Positions 16,310 through 24,372 of a stretch of DNA of 38,948 bases are shown here, one piece after another. The DNA is from Atribacterota bacterium (GTDB lineage Bacteria; Atribacterota; Phoenicimicrobiia; Phoenicimicrobiales; Stramentimicrobiaceae). Every line of letters begins with the position of its first letter. Within the stretch, counting starts at the first letter, position 1. The stretch lies in assembly GCA_028717805.1 (NCBI GenBank), contig JAQUNC010000022.1, positions 1 through 38,948 of the forward strand. Reading direction: 5' to 3'. The notes beneath the pieces were generated by a model. It was not told the origin of the DNA and did not search any database. It saw nothing but the letters and a program-made list of their open reading frames with translations. The position numbers and the translations under genes were made by a program.

Positions 16310-17071
16310 ATTCCATTTATTGAAACACATGCTCATCTGGATATGATGAAAAGAAAAGTAAAGAAAGTAATAAATGAAGCTCGGGAGAAGGGGATTATCA
16401 AAATTATCACCATAGGAGTTGATTTAGAATCCAGTCAAAAAAATATATCCTATGCCGAGCAATTTAATAATGTCTATACTGCCATAGGATTTCACCCTCA
16501 TGAAAGCAAGAAAATGAAGGAAAAAGAACTGATTTTGCTGGAAGAGATTATTGCTCATCCCAAAAATGTTGCTGTTGGAGAAATTGGTCTGGATTATTAT
16601 TATAAACACAGCTCTCCCGAAGATCAGAAAAATGCTTTTCAAAAACAAATAGATTTAGCCCATAAATATGATTTACCTATCATTATCCATGATCGAGATG
16701 CCCATGAGGAAACTGTCAGGATATTGGCGGAAAAGGCTTGCGGCAAGAAGGTAGTTTTACACTGCTACTCAGGTGACGTTCAAATGGCTAAATGGTGTGT
16801 GGAGCAAGGCTTTTATTTTGGAATAGGAGGTGTGGTTACTTTTAAAAATGCCCACAAATTACTTCAAGCAATACAAGAAATTCCTCTTAACCGAATATTA
16901 CTGGAAACAGATGCTCCATTTTTAACTCCTCATCCCTTTCGAGGAAGACCGAATGAACCGAAATATATTCCTATAATTGCTGAGAAAATTGCTCAATTAA
17001 AAGGAGAAACAGTCGCAAAAATCGCCCACATTACCACAGAAAATGCCCAGCAGGTTTTTAAATTAAGTTAA
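16310..17071 (+). CDS. tatD: TatD family metal-dependent hydrolase, probable ATT start
   Basis: TatD enzymes are metal-dependent deoxyribonucleases/exonucleases with a TIM-barrel fold. The first ATG in frame (16343) would remove the essential HxH metal motif. Reading upstream gives PFIETHAHLD, with no ATG, GTG or TTG before an in-frame stop at 16289-16291. AAGGGAGGAG (16291-16300) sits nine bases before an ATT at 16310, giving MPFIETHAHLD, the exact family N terminus, and 253 residues, the normal length. ATA at 16307 is an alternative. Other family sites are present: GEIGLDYYY, IIHDRD, LHCYSG and LETDAPFL. A sequencing error in the adjacent A-run is possible. Function is secure, start unusual. 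Confidence 0.88.
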   Translation: MPFIETHAHLDMMKRKVKKVINEAREKGIIKIITIGVDLESSQKNISYAEQFNNVYTAIGFHPHESKKMKEKELILLEEIIAHPKNVAVGEIGLDYYYKHSSPEDQKNAFQKQIDLAHKYDLPIIIHDRDAHEETVRILAEKACGKKVVLHCYSGDVQMAKWCVEQGFYFGIGGVVTFKNAHKLLQAIQEIPLNRILLETDAPFLTPHPFRGRPNEPKYIPIIAEKIAQLKGETVAKIAHITTENAQQVFKLS

Positions 17072-17124
17072 TTTTTTCTTCAAATAGGGGACCAGCAATT
17101 TAAAAATAAATTTTTTGAAATTGG

Positions 17125-17153
17125 TTGACTTTTAGTAAAACAGCGAGTAAAAT
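17125..17153 (+). promoter_or_regulatory. Sigma-A promoter for the leader/ABC transporter operon
   Basis: TTGACT (17125-17130) and TAAAAT (17148-17153) match five of six bases each with the ideal 17-bp spacing. Transcription would begin near 17160, directly ahead of the leader peptide. This is one of the best promoters in the window. Confidence 0.75.
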
Positions 17154-17187
17154 AGAAAAAAATTAAGAGATGGCAGCATGCATAAAG

Positions 17188-17280
17188 ATGAATAAGAAAA
17201 CTATATTTTCTTTAAACCTTAATAATGTCTATTATTACTACTATTATTATAATCCGGAGGTAGATGCCTATCGGGTTTAA
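17188..17280 (+). CDS. Tyrosine-rich leader peptide (transcription attenuator)
   Basis: A 30-residue ORF beginning MNKKTIFSLNLNNV, followed by seven consecutive tyrosine codons (17230-17250), one more Tyr near the end, and TAA at 17278-17280. An in-frame ATG at 17170 could extend it by six residues. The ribosome site is weak in both cases. Seven adjacent codons for one amino acid, 10 bases of which can pair with RNA at the stop codon, just before a terminator hairpin, is the classic arrangement of amino-acid operon attenuation. A ribosome short of charged tRNA-Tyr would stall here. Its proposed role is purely regulatory, controlling the ABC genes from 17506. Confidence 0.85.
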   Translation: MNKKTIFSLNLNNVYYYYYYYNPEVDAYRV

Positions 17281-17364
17281 TAGTAGTTAATTAAAGATTA
17301 ACTTCGACAAAACCAATAGAACCACAGGTATTTACCTCAGGGAAAGCCTGTGGTTTTTCTTTTT
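17237..17364 (+). promoter_or_regulatory. Ribosome-mediated tyrosine attenuator: alternative RNA helices and terminator
   Basis: Four segments can form competing helices. The Tyr-codon segment 17237-17246 (ACTACTATTA) pairs perfectly with 17278-17287 (TAATAGTAGT). Segment 17257-17269 (GAGGTAGATGCCT) pairs over 13 bp, with two G-U pairs, with 17326-17338 (AGGTATTTACCTC); this is the antiterminator. Segment 17321-17328 (ACCACAGG) pairs with 17347-17354 (CCTGTGGT), followed by TTTTTCTTTTT; this is the terminator. The antiterminator takes AGG from the terminator's 5' arm, so the two exclude each other. Stalling on Tyr codons would favour read-through, while reaching the stop codon would cover the antiterminator segment and favour termination. 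There is no T-box motif. Confidence 0.8.
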
Positions 17365-17366
17365 AG

Positions 17367-17397
17367 CCACGGGCGTGTGAAGCATTCGTGGTTTTTT
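17367..17397 (+). terminator. Second hairpin with T-run after the attenuator
   Basis: CCACG (17367-17371) pairs with CGTGG (17387-17391) and is followed by six Ts. The stem is short, with a GC/GC inner pair possible, so it is weaker than the attenuator terminator just upstream. It may act as a back-up terminator. Confidence 0.5.
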
Positions 17398-17505
17398 ATT
17401 TATTAAATGTGGGGAAGAAAAGGAGGTGCCAGAAAGGGAGATAAAAATAAAGTGCAAACGAACAGATTTAAAGTAATAATAATTTTGTAAAAAGGAGGAA
17501 ATGAG

Positions 17506-18531
17506 ATGAGAAAAAATAACAATAGTATGTTATTAAAAGCGTTTTTCGGTGTTACCTTTGTCGTTCTTTCGTTATTGTTAATGAGTATTTCTATTTCAGC
17601 TCAACAGTTAAAGATTGGTGTCAGCCAGATTGTAGCACATCCAGCTTTGGACGCCTGCCGGGATGGTTTTGTTTTTGGGATGGAGCAGGCTGGTTATGTT
17701 CCAGGTGTCGATGTGAGCTATGACTTTCAAGATGCTCAGGGTGAATTCAGCAATGCCATTTCTATTGCCCAGAAATTTAAAGATGATCAGGTTGATATGA
17801 TAGTGGCTATTTCTACTCCTATTGCCCAGGCTGCTGCTCAGGTTACCAGTGAAATACCTATAATTATTGGGGCAATAACAGATCCCGTGGCAGCTAATAT
17901 TGTTCAAAGCTGGGAAAGTTCAGGAAACAATATTACCGGTATGTCAGATGCAGCCCCCAATAAAACACAATTGGAACTTATTCCCAGTTTTTTACCAAAA
18001 GCCACCCGCGTAGGGACTATTTATAATGCTGCTGAGGCTAACTCAGTGGTACAGGTAGAGTTATCCCGGGAAGTATGTCAGGAACTTGGATTTGAATTGG
18101 TGGAAGTAACTGCAAGTAATTCTGCAGAAGTTCTGATGGCAGCACAATCGCTGGTGGGAAGAATTGATATTTTCTATATTGTTACTGACAATGTAGCAGT
18201 TTCTGCTTTTAGTTCTATAGTAAAGGTTTCTCTGGATGAAAAAATTCCCATTATTGTTGCTGACCCTACCTTTGTTCCAGAGGGAGCTTTAACCTCTTTT
18301 GGCATTGACTATTTTACTTTAGGTCAGAAAAGCGCCGAAAAGGCGGTTCAAATCTTACAGGGTAAATTACCTTCAGAAATACCTATTGGTAAATTAGAAC
18401 AACCAGAAGATTTAACCTTTATGATAAATGTTGATGTGGCAAATCGAATGAATCTGCGTATTCTGAATGAATTACTGGATGAAGCAGATTCTATTGTTTT
18501 TGCAGGTACTATCTGGAATCGCAGTGAATAG
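17506..18531 (+). CDS. ABC transporter substrate-binding protein (TrpX-like, DUF534/ABC_sub_bind)
   Basis: A 341-residue exported binding protein. The signal peptide covers about residues 1-32 (hydrophobic core, then ISAQQLKIGVSQ) and has no lipobox cysteine. The mature part has the family landmarks: IVAHPALDACRDGF, STPIAQAA, PIIIGAITDPVAA, NITGMSD, GTIYNAAEANSV, then an IFYIVTDN segment and FGIDYFTLGQKSAE. Members of this family bind aromatic amino acids in streptococci, and others are uncharacterised. AAAGGAGGAAATGAG precedes the ATG. It is the first gene of a binding protein-permease-ATPase operon controlled by the Tyr-codon attenuator, so tyrosine, or aromatic amino acids in general, is the inferred ligand. 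Confidence 0.9.
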   Translation: MRKNNNSMLLKAFFGVTFVVLSLLLMSISISAQQLKIGVSQIVAHPALDACRDGFVFGMEQAGYVPGVDVSYDFQDAQGEFSNAISIAQKFKDDQVDMIVAISTPIAQAAAQVTSEIPIIIGAITDPVAANIVQSWESSGNNITGMSDAAPNKTQLELIPSFLPKATRVGTIYNAAEANSVVQVELSREVCQELGFELVEVTASNSAEVLMAAQSLVGRIDIFYIVTDNVAVSAFSSIVKVSLDEKIPIIVADPTFVPEGALTSFGIDYFTLGQKSAEKAVQILQGKLPSEIPIGKLEQPEDLTFMINVDVANRMNLRILNELLDEADSIVFAGTIWNRSE

Positions 18532-18568
18532 AAAGAGGAATTAGAAAGAGGAAGGAGTTAATACAATT

Positions 18569-19498
18569 ATGACCTGGAGCTTATTATTTCATGCCTTAGA
18601 GCAAGGTCTTGTTTTCGGTATTATGGCCTTAGGAGTGTATATCACTTTTCAGGTATTAAACTTTCCGGATTTATCAGTTGATGGAACTTTTCCCTTAGGG
18701 GCAGCTATTACTGCTAAATTTATCTTTGCCGGAGGGGATCCCTTTATAGCAATACTGTGGGCAGTGGCTGGTGGTGTACTGGCGGGTGGATTAACTGCCT
18801 TTTTCCATACCAGACTAAAATTTACCAATTTACTTTCGGGAATTTTAACTATGACTTTACTTTACTCGGTTAACCTGAGAATTATGGGGAAATCCAATAT
18901 TCCTCTTTTAGGAAAGATTACCATTCTTGATGTTATTAAAGGCTGGTTTCCCCAACTTTCTCTGGACCAGTTAACTCCTATCCTCTTTCTTGTTGCAGTA
19001 CTTCTAGTGAAGCTCTTGCTTGATTATTTTTTATGTACGGAAATTGGGATGGCCATCAGAGCAACTGGTGATAATGAACAGATGATTCGCAGTCTGGGTG
19101 TTGATACCGGATTTACCAAGATTATTGGTTTATGTCTTTCTAACGGATTGGTTGCTCTTTCCGGTTCTTTATTTGCTCAGTATTCCGGCTTTGCTGATGT
19201 CGGAATGGGCATCGGAACAATTGTGGCCGGTTTAGCTTCAGTTATAATAGGACGCAGCATAGTACGAAATCGAGGAGGCATCGGTTGGATGACAGTCAGT
19301 GTGATTATAGGATCGATTATTTATCGTACCACGGTTATGATAGCTCTGCGCTATGGTTATCGTTTAGGTTTTCAACCTGGAGATTTAAAGTTAATTTCCG
19401 TTCTACTGGTAGTTATAGCCCTAACCTTTCCTTTATTTAGGGGAAGGATTAAGGCGATTGTTACCACTAATGGTAGCAATGGAGTAGAGAATAAGTGA
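18569..19498 (+). CDS. ABC transporter permease (TrpY-like)
   Basis: A 309-residue integral membrane protein with about eight hydrophobic segments, of the branched-chain-amino-acid-type permease superfamily (BPD_transp_2). The N terminus (EQGLVFGIMALGVYITFQVLN) and the central segment GMAIRATGDNEQMIRSLGVDT, which contains the EAA-like cytoplasmic loop contacting the ATPase, are typical of permeases that partner TrpX-like binding proteins. A GGAAGGAG site lies 12 nt before the ATG. It is separated from the binding protein by 37 bp and from the ATPase by 22 bp, so the three genes are one operon. Confidence 0.9.
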   Translation: MTWSLLFHALEQGLVFGIMALGVYITFQVLNFPDLSVDGTFPLGAAITAKFIFAGGDPFIAILWAVAGGVLAGGLTAFFHTRLKFTNLLSGILTMTLLYSVNLRIMGKSNIPLLGKITILDVIKGWFPQLSLDQLTPILFLVAVLLVKLLLDYFLCTEIGMAIRATGDNEQMIRSLGVDTGFTKIIGLCLSNGLVALSGSLFAQYSGFADVGMGIGTIVAGLASVIIGRSIVRNRGGIGWMTVSVIIGSIIYRTTVMIALRYGYRLGFQPGDLKLISVLLVVIALTFPLFRGRIKAIVTTNGSNGVENK

Positions 19499-19520
19499 AG
19501 AAAAGGGAGGTGGCAGTTTT

Positions 19521-20312
19521 ATGTTACAATTGCTAAATATTTATAAATGTTTTGCTAAAGGCACTTCTCATGAAACTGAAGCGCTAAGAGGTATTAATTT
19601 GCACATAATAGAAGGGGATTTTGTTACCGTTATTGGCAGCAACGGTGCCGGTAAATCCACTCTCTTGAATATTATTGCCGGAACTGTTCTTCCTGAAAAG
19701 GGAACTGTGCAGATTGACCATCAGGATGTAAGTAATAAAGCAGAGCATTACCGGGCTAGATTTATTGGCAGGGTCTTTCAAGATCCCCTGATGGGCACCG
19801 CACCTTCTATGACTATTGAGGAAAACCTGGCCTTATCCATTAAACGTTTTGGCAGGGGATTAAATTTGGGCTTAAACCGTCAAAGAAAAGAATATTTTCG
19901 CAATAGATTGGCTCAGCTGGAATTGAATCTGGAGAATATGCTAACCAAGAAAGTATCTTTACTATCAGGAGGGCAGAGACAGGCTTTAACAATTTTGATG
20001 GCTACTATGTTTGATCCCAAAATACTATTGTTAGATGAACATACCGCCTCTCTCGATCCTGAGATTAGCAAAAAAATACAAATTATTACCCAGGAAATTG
20101 TAAAAGAAAAGAAATTAACTACTATAATGGTAACTCATAATATGCAGGAAGCATTAAAATATGGCAATCGCACCATAATGATGGATCGTGGTCATATCAT
20201 TCTGGATGTTTCTGGCAAAAAAAGAGATAATATCACTATTGATTATCTATTAAAGCAATTTTCAAAATTAAGAAAAGAAGAATATGTAGAGGATGAGTTA
20301 GTATTGGCTTAA
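19521..20312 (+). CDS. ABC transporter ATP-binding protein (TrpZ-like)
   Basis: A 263-residue ATPase that powers the importer. It has Walker A GSNGAGKST (39-47), the Q-loop near FQDPL, the signature LSGGQ (148-152), Walker B ILLLDEH with D172-E173, and the switch histidine H206 in VTHNM. The His following Asp-Glu (LDEHTASLDP) replaces the more usual Pro and is common in this subfamily. AAGGGAGGTGG precedes the ATG. It is the last gene of the transporter operon, which ends about 100 bp downstream at a strong terminator. Confidence 0.93.
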   Translation: MLQLLNIYKCFAKGTSHETEALRGINLHIIEGDFVTVIGSNGAGKSTLLNIIAGTVLPEKGTVQIDHQDVSNKAEHYRARFIGRVFQDPLMGTAPSMTIEENLALSIKRFGRGLNLGLNRQRKEYFRNRLAQLELNLENMLTKKVSLLSGGQRQALTILMATMFDPKILLLDEHTASLDPEISKKIQIITQEIVKEKKLTTIMVTHNMQEALKYGNRTIMMDRGHIILDVSGKKRDNITIDYLLKQFSKLRKEEYVEDELVLA

Positions 20313-20412
20313 TCAATATTATTAGTTTTAATTATCTATTATAATAATTACCTTAGCTTAATAGCTTAATATTTCTTAAAAAATACATTTGATAATAAAA
20401 ATTATTATCAGG

Positions 20413-20446
20413 AAAAGTTCTCCTGAGCTCAACAGGAGAACTTTTT
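20413..20446 (+). terminator. Strong intrinsic terminator of the ABC transporter operon
   Basis: AAAAGTTCTCCTG (20413-20425) pairs perfectly with CAGGAGAACTTTT (20433-20445) over 13 bp around a 7-nt loop, and the right arm runs into a T-run. It stands about 100 bp after the ATPase stop and 74 bp before the next start, cleanly separating the two units. Confidence 0.9.
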
Positions 20447-20519
20447 ATTTATGGTAAAATAAAAAAGTATAGATTGATTATAATTTGAAAAGATAAAAAT
20501 AAATCCAAGGAGTATGATT

Positions 20520-21728
20520 TTGAAGACAGAAAAATTATATCATTATGACTCTTACCAAAAAACATTTCAAGCTAGTATTGTTGATAAATACCTTGACAAG
20601 GGAAGGTATGCGGTAATCCTAAATCAAACCTGTTTTTACCCAACCAGCGGAGGGCAGATTTGTGATAAGGGATACATTGAAGATAGACCAGTTATTGATG
20701 TAGAAGAGGATAACGAAAGGATAATTCACTATTTAGAGAATGAAATCATTGCCGGGATAGGTGAATTAGTTACCGGGACAATAGACTGGCAATATCGCTT
20801 TGACCATATGCAACAGCATACCGGTCAACATATTCTTTCTGGTGCATTAATAGAGCTCTGGCAAAAGGAGACTCAATCATTTCATATGGGTAAGGATATT
20901 TGTACAGTTGACATTCCTGCTATGGTGCTTGATGAACAAAAGATAGATGAGATAGAACAGCTGGTTAATAAAATTATTTCTGAAAACAGACAAATTTGTC
21001 ATTATTATTTAAAAAACCGTGATGACTTAATCAATTATAGATTTAGAAACAAACAAGAGAAATTGGAGCAATTGAGAATTATTGCCATTGAGAATTTTGA
21101 CCGCTCTGCCTGCGGTGGGACTCATTGTCAAAAAACAGGAGAGGTAGGCCTTATTAAAATAACTGGATGGGAGAATCGCAAGGATAAGACCAGGATCTCC
21201 TTCCTTTGTGGTTCTAGAGCTGTAGTTGATTACCAGCAAAAACACCGTATAATTAAAAATCTGTCTAATTTTTTTACTACCGGGATAGAAAACTTAGAAG
21301 AAAAAATTATGCGATTGAATCAGGAACAAAAGGAATTGAGTAAATTATATAGCAAAATGGAGAGAAGAATAATCGAACAGGAAAGTGAGGAGTTGAAAGA
21401 GAAAAATCGTAGAGAAGAAAAAGGCCTTTTCCTCATTGAAAAATTATTTTTGGAACAAAAAGTACAGAATGTGAGGCAGATAGCTTTATTGCTCAGCAAG
21501 GAAGAGAAGACTGTTATTATACTGGGAGCTGAAAAGCCTGAGCCGATATTATGTTTAGCCTGTTCATCTGATATAAATTATAATATTAAAGAAATACTCA
21601 ATCAAGTGATGGTAGAATTTAAGGGAAAAGGTGGAGGTTCTGACTATATGGTTCTGGGGAAACTGGAAAGGGAAGAAGATGTAAAAAAAGCCTGTCAGAG
21701 GGCAGCTGAGTTAATTCTCTCTTTCTAA
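20520..21728 (+). CDS. AlaX-like alanyl-tRNA editing protein with DHHA1 region
   Basis: A 402-residue stand-alone relative of the alanyl-tRNA synthetase editing half, which removes serine or glycine mischarged on tRNA-Ala. The N-terminal part has FYPTSGGQ. The zinc site is HTGQH (H100 and H104 from this start) plus CGGTHC later, and GWENRKDKTRISFLCG closes the editing domain. A coiled coil (about 235-310) leads to a DHHA1-type C terminus with the glycine-rich FKGKGGGSDYM motif. TTG 20520 is preferred because AAGGAG lies seven bases upstream; the ATG at 20514 is only one base from it. It is the long AlaX type, judged by length and the DHHA1 tail. Confidence 0.88.
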   Translation: MKTEKLYHYDSYQKTFQASIVDKYLDKGRYAVILNQTCFYPTSGGQICDKGYIEDRPVIDVEEDNERIIHYLENEIIAGIGELVTGTIDWQYRFDHMQQHTGQHILSGALIELWQKETQSFHMGKDICTVDIPAMVLDEQKIDEIEQLVNKIISENRQICHYYLKNRDDLINYRFRNKQEKLEQLRIIAIENFDRSACGGTHCQKTGEVGLIKITGWENRKDKTRISFLCGSRAVVDYQQKHRIIKNLSNFFTTGIENLEEKIMRLNQEQKELSKLYSKMERRIIEQESEELKEKNRREEKGLFLIEKLFLEQKVQNVRQIALLLSKEEKTVIILGAEKPEPILCLACSSDINYNIKEILNQVMVEFKGKGGGSDYMVLGKLEREEDVKKACQRAAELILSF

Positions 21729-21766
21729 TTACAGAATAAATTTAAGGGAAGGTATGTAAATTTCAG

Positions 21767-22927
21767 ATGATAAAAGGATTGATGCTATTTTTAAGGCACT
21801 ATCACAGGAAAAACATCTCTATTAAGATTTTATTAATTTTTGTTCTATTGTTGATTTTTACTGGCCATGCTTATGCCCAGCGGGATTATGAAAGGGAAGA
21901 GAAAATTGGTCGTCGGATGGCTGAGAGAATAGAAAAACAGTATGAACTGGTTGCAGAGGAGGAAACTCTTAATAAGGTTCAGCAGATAGGAGAACATTTA
22001 AAAGAGTTATCAGGAGTTAATGAAATTAACTATCAAATCAGAATTATTAGCAGGGAAGGACCAAACGCATTTGCTTTTCCTGGTGGATTTATCTATTTGA
22101 CCGCAGATTTATTAGATTATGTGCATTCTGATGATGAACTGGCTGCTGTTATAGCGCATGAAATGGGGCATATAATTCATCAGCATTCTATCAAACAGTT
22201 ACAGGATAAACAAAAATTAAAGTTAGTTGAATTACTTACTCTATTGGTAACCGGAGATCCAACACTGGGTATTCTTAGCGAGTTGACCAGTATTACCTTA
22301 CTTAATGCCTATCGCAGGGAGTATGAAGAAGAAGCCGATTATACTGCACTGGAACTGTTGAATAAAAGTTACTATTATCACCCGGTAGCTTTGTTGACCT
22401 ATTTCGAGCGAGTGAGCAGTGAGCACATGTTAAAACCCAGTATCGATTTAGGAATCTTTCAGACCCACCCTGATGTGAGTGAGCGAATTAAAAAAATTAA
22501 GCATTATTTGAAGGAAAATAGTATCGAAATAGACAGACGTCTTACTACCAAATATTTATTAGTGAGAGATGAATACCAGGCAGAGGATAATATGTTTATC
22601 GCCCAAATATTTATCAACAATGAACCTATATTATTCTTTACCGGCAGTGAGGAGGAGCAACTTAGCTTAAAAATGAGAGAGGTAGTATCTAATTTTGACA
22701 GAACACTAAGATTGGATTTAGCAGCATATGAAATAAGTTTATATACTGATGAGGAAGGGCAATGCACACTTAGAATAGGAAGTGAAATAATTGTATCCCT
22801 TTCCCCGGAGGAGGTTCATTTTCAGGGACTGACTCCGCAAGAAGCATTAAAATTAACCAGGGATAAAATAGCCTTGATTTTATGGAAGCTGAAGTTAGAA
22901 CTCCCTGTATTACTGGTGAATGAATAA
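21767..22927 (+). CDS. M48 family zinc metalloprotease, secreted or membrane-anchored
   Basis: A 386-residue protease of the BepA/YfgC type. A signal or anchor segment (about residues 18-38) ends at HAYAQRDY. The zinc site is HEMGHIIHQH, starting at H131, with the third ligand glutamate in YEEEADYTALE. The FAFPGGFIYLT block is characteristic of M48 proteases. The C-terminal 120 residues after the protease domain are not recognised. Such proteases handle envelope or outer-membrane protein quality control. ATG 21782, with AAAGGA close by, is an alternative start. It follows the AlaX-like gene by 38 bp. Confidence 0.88.
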   Translation: MIKGLMLFLRHYHRKNISIKILLIFVLLLIFTGHAYAQRDYEREEKIGRRMAERIEKQYELVAEEETLNKVQQIGEHLKELSGVNEINYQIRIISREGPNAFAFPGGFIYLTADLLDYVHSDDELAAVIAHEMGHIIHQHSIKQLQDKQKLKLVELLTLLVTGDPTLGILSELTSITLLNAYRREYEEEADYTALELLNKSYYYHPVALLTYFERVSSEHMLKPSIDLGIFQTHPDVSERIKKIKHYLKENSIEIDRRLTTKYLLVRDEYQAEDNMFIAQIFINNEPILFFTGSEEEQLSLKMREVVSNFDRTLRLDLAAYEISLYTDEEGQCTLRIGSEIIVSLSPEEVHFQGLTPQEALKLTRDKIALILWKLKLELPVLLVNE

Positions 22928-22956
22928 ATATTTTTAAAGGTACACTTATTTGTAAA

Positions 22957-23003
22957 TAATAATCCGGCATTATCTTCTGATGTGAGATAATGCCGGATTA
23001 TTA
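22957..23003. terminator. Bidirectional hairpin terminator between convergent genes
   Basis: A 19-bp perfect stem pairs 22957-22975 with 22985-23003 around a 9-nt loop; the core is TCCGGCATTATCT. It lies between the plus-strand M48 gene and the minus-strand transporter and could stop transcription from both sides. T-runs are short, but the stem is the longest perfect hairpin in this half of the window. Confidence 0.75.
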
Positions 23004-23028
23004 AGTTTACAGTTACATGTATTTACGC

Positions 23029-24372
23029 TTATCCTAAAAGGCCAACGCTGTTTAAAAAGACAATGAATATAGCAATAGGTACCACATATTTTATCAGGAA
23101 GGAATAACTGCTACCGAGTTTAGTACTGGCACCATGGTTTACTTCTTCTAAGGCTTTATCAGTACCCCAGAACCATCCGATGAATAGTGCGGTTAATAAT
23201 CCGCCTAAGGGAAGCAATACATTATTGGCAAAAAAGTCAAAAGAATCAAGAATATCCATGCCTTTTATTAACTTTACATTAGAAAGAGTGCTGTATCCCA
23301 AAGAGGGTAAAATCCCCAGTAGCCAGATTGCAATACCCATTCCTACTGTTGCCTTTTTACGATCCCACTTTATTTCATCAATAAAGTATGCTGCTACTAC
23401 CTCTAACAGAGAAATGGCAGAGGTTAAAGCTGCAATAGTTAACAGGGCAAAGAAAATTATGCCAAAGATATGTCCAGCAGCACCCATTTTGGCAAATACC
23501 GCGGGAAGGGTGATGAAAGTAAGGCCGGGACCAGTAGCTGGCTCTAAACCAAAAGCAAATACTGCCGGGAAGATAACGAAACCAGCTAATAAAGCAATCA
23601 GCGTATCAGCTCCTACCACATATTTGGCATCAAGAGGAATGTCTTCATCTTTTTTCAAATAGCTACCATAGGTAATCATACAGCCCATTCCCAGACTGAG
23701 GGTAAAGAAGACTTGACCAAGGGCAGCCAGGAATCCTTCGCCGCTAAATTTACTGAAGTCTGGTCTTAAATAGAAGGACAAGCCACCACCTGCTCCTGGT
23801 AGTGTTACTGAACGAATGATAAGGATAATTAACAAAGCAAGCAGAACGGGCATCAATATTTTAGACCATCGTTCAATTCCTCTTTCCACACCACCTGCTA
23901 CAATAGCTATACAGATTGCCATAAATAAGGTATGCCAGAAAATACCGCCTGCTGTGGAGCTAATTGAGCTGACAAATATGTTGGCACTGTCTGCCCCTGC
24001 CGCCATATAAGCACCAGATTTAAAGATATAAGAAAGTGCCCAACCTGCCACAACAGAATAGTAAGAAAGGATTACAAATCCAGCAAGAACACCCATATAG
24101 CCTACCAGGACCCAGGGACTGCCTGGAGAGAGCATCCTAAAAGCACCAACGGGATTTCTTTCCGTTTTACGCCCCAGTAACAATTCTGAGTTCATTACCG
24201 GATAGCCCACAAAAATTAATAGAAGTATATAAATCAAAACAAATGCTCCACCACCATATCTTCCAGTGATGTAAGGGAATCTCCAGATATTCCCCAGGCC
24301 GATTGCTGAACCGGCTGCAGCAGCAATAAATCCCATACGTGTTTGCCACTGTCCTCTTCCAGTTTCGTTCAT
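23029..24372 (-). CDS. Sodium-dependent transporter, neurotransmitter:sodium symporter (SNF) family
   Basis: A 447-residue membrane protein with about 11 to 12 helices, of the LeuT/MhsT/TnaT family, which imports amino acids with sodium. The N terminus GRGQWQTRMGFIAAAAGSAI followed by GLGNIWRFPY is the family signature in helix 1, where the unwound glycine region binds sodium and substrate. Later it carries VFFTLSLGMGCMITYGSYL in the helix 6 region. AAGGAG stands about 12 nt before the ATG. The substrate is not evident from sequence; hydrophobic or aromatic amino acids are common for bacterial members. Confidence 0.93.
   Translation of the reverse strand: MNETGRGQWQTRMGFIAAAAGSAIGLGNIWRFPYITGRYGGGAFVLIYILLLIFVGYPVMNSELLLGRKTERNPVGAFRMLSPGSPWVLVGYMGVLAGFVILSYYSVVAGWALSYIFKSGAYMAAGADSANIFVSSISSTAGGIFWHTLFMAICIAIVAGGVERGIERWSKILMPVLLALLIILIIRSVTLPGAGGGLSFYLRPDFSKFSGEGFLAALGQVFFTLSLGMGCMITYGSYLKKDEDIPLDAKYVVGADTLIALLAGFVIFPAVFAFGLEPATGPGLTFITLPAVFAKMGAAGHIFGIIFFALLTIAALTSAISLLEVVAAYFIDEIKWDRKKATVGMGIAIWLLGILPSLGYSTLSNVKLIKGMDILDSFDFFANNVLLPLGGLLTALFIGWFWGTDKALEEVNHGASTKLGSSYSFLIKYVVPIAIFIVFLNSVGLLG

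Noticed and set aside
17281-17364. T-box riboswitch upstream of the ABC transporter
   Set aside because: No AGGGTGGNACCGCG-type T-box sequence is present, and the poly-Tyr ORF with overlapping helices explains the region better.
23180-23662. 160-residue plus-strand ORF inside the SNF transporter
   Set aside because: Antisense shadow of the transporter: no ribosome site, and its sequence is the reversed codon pattern of a membrane protein.
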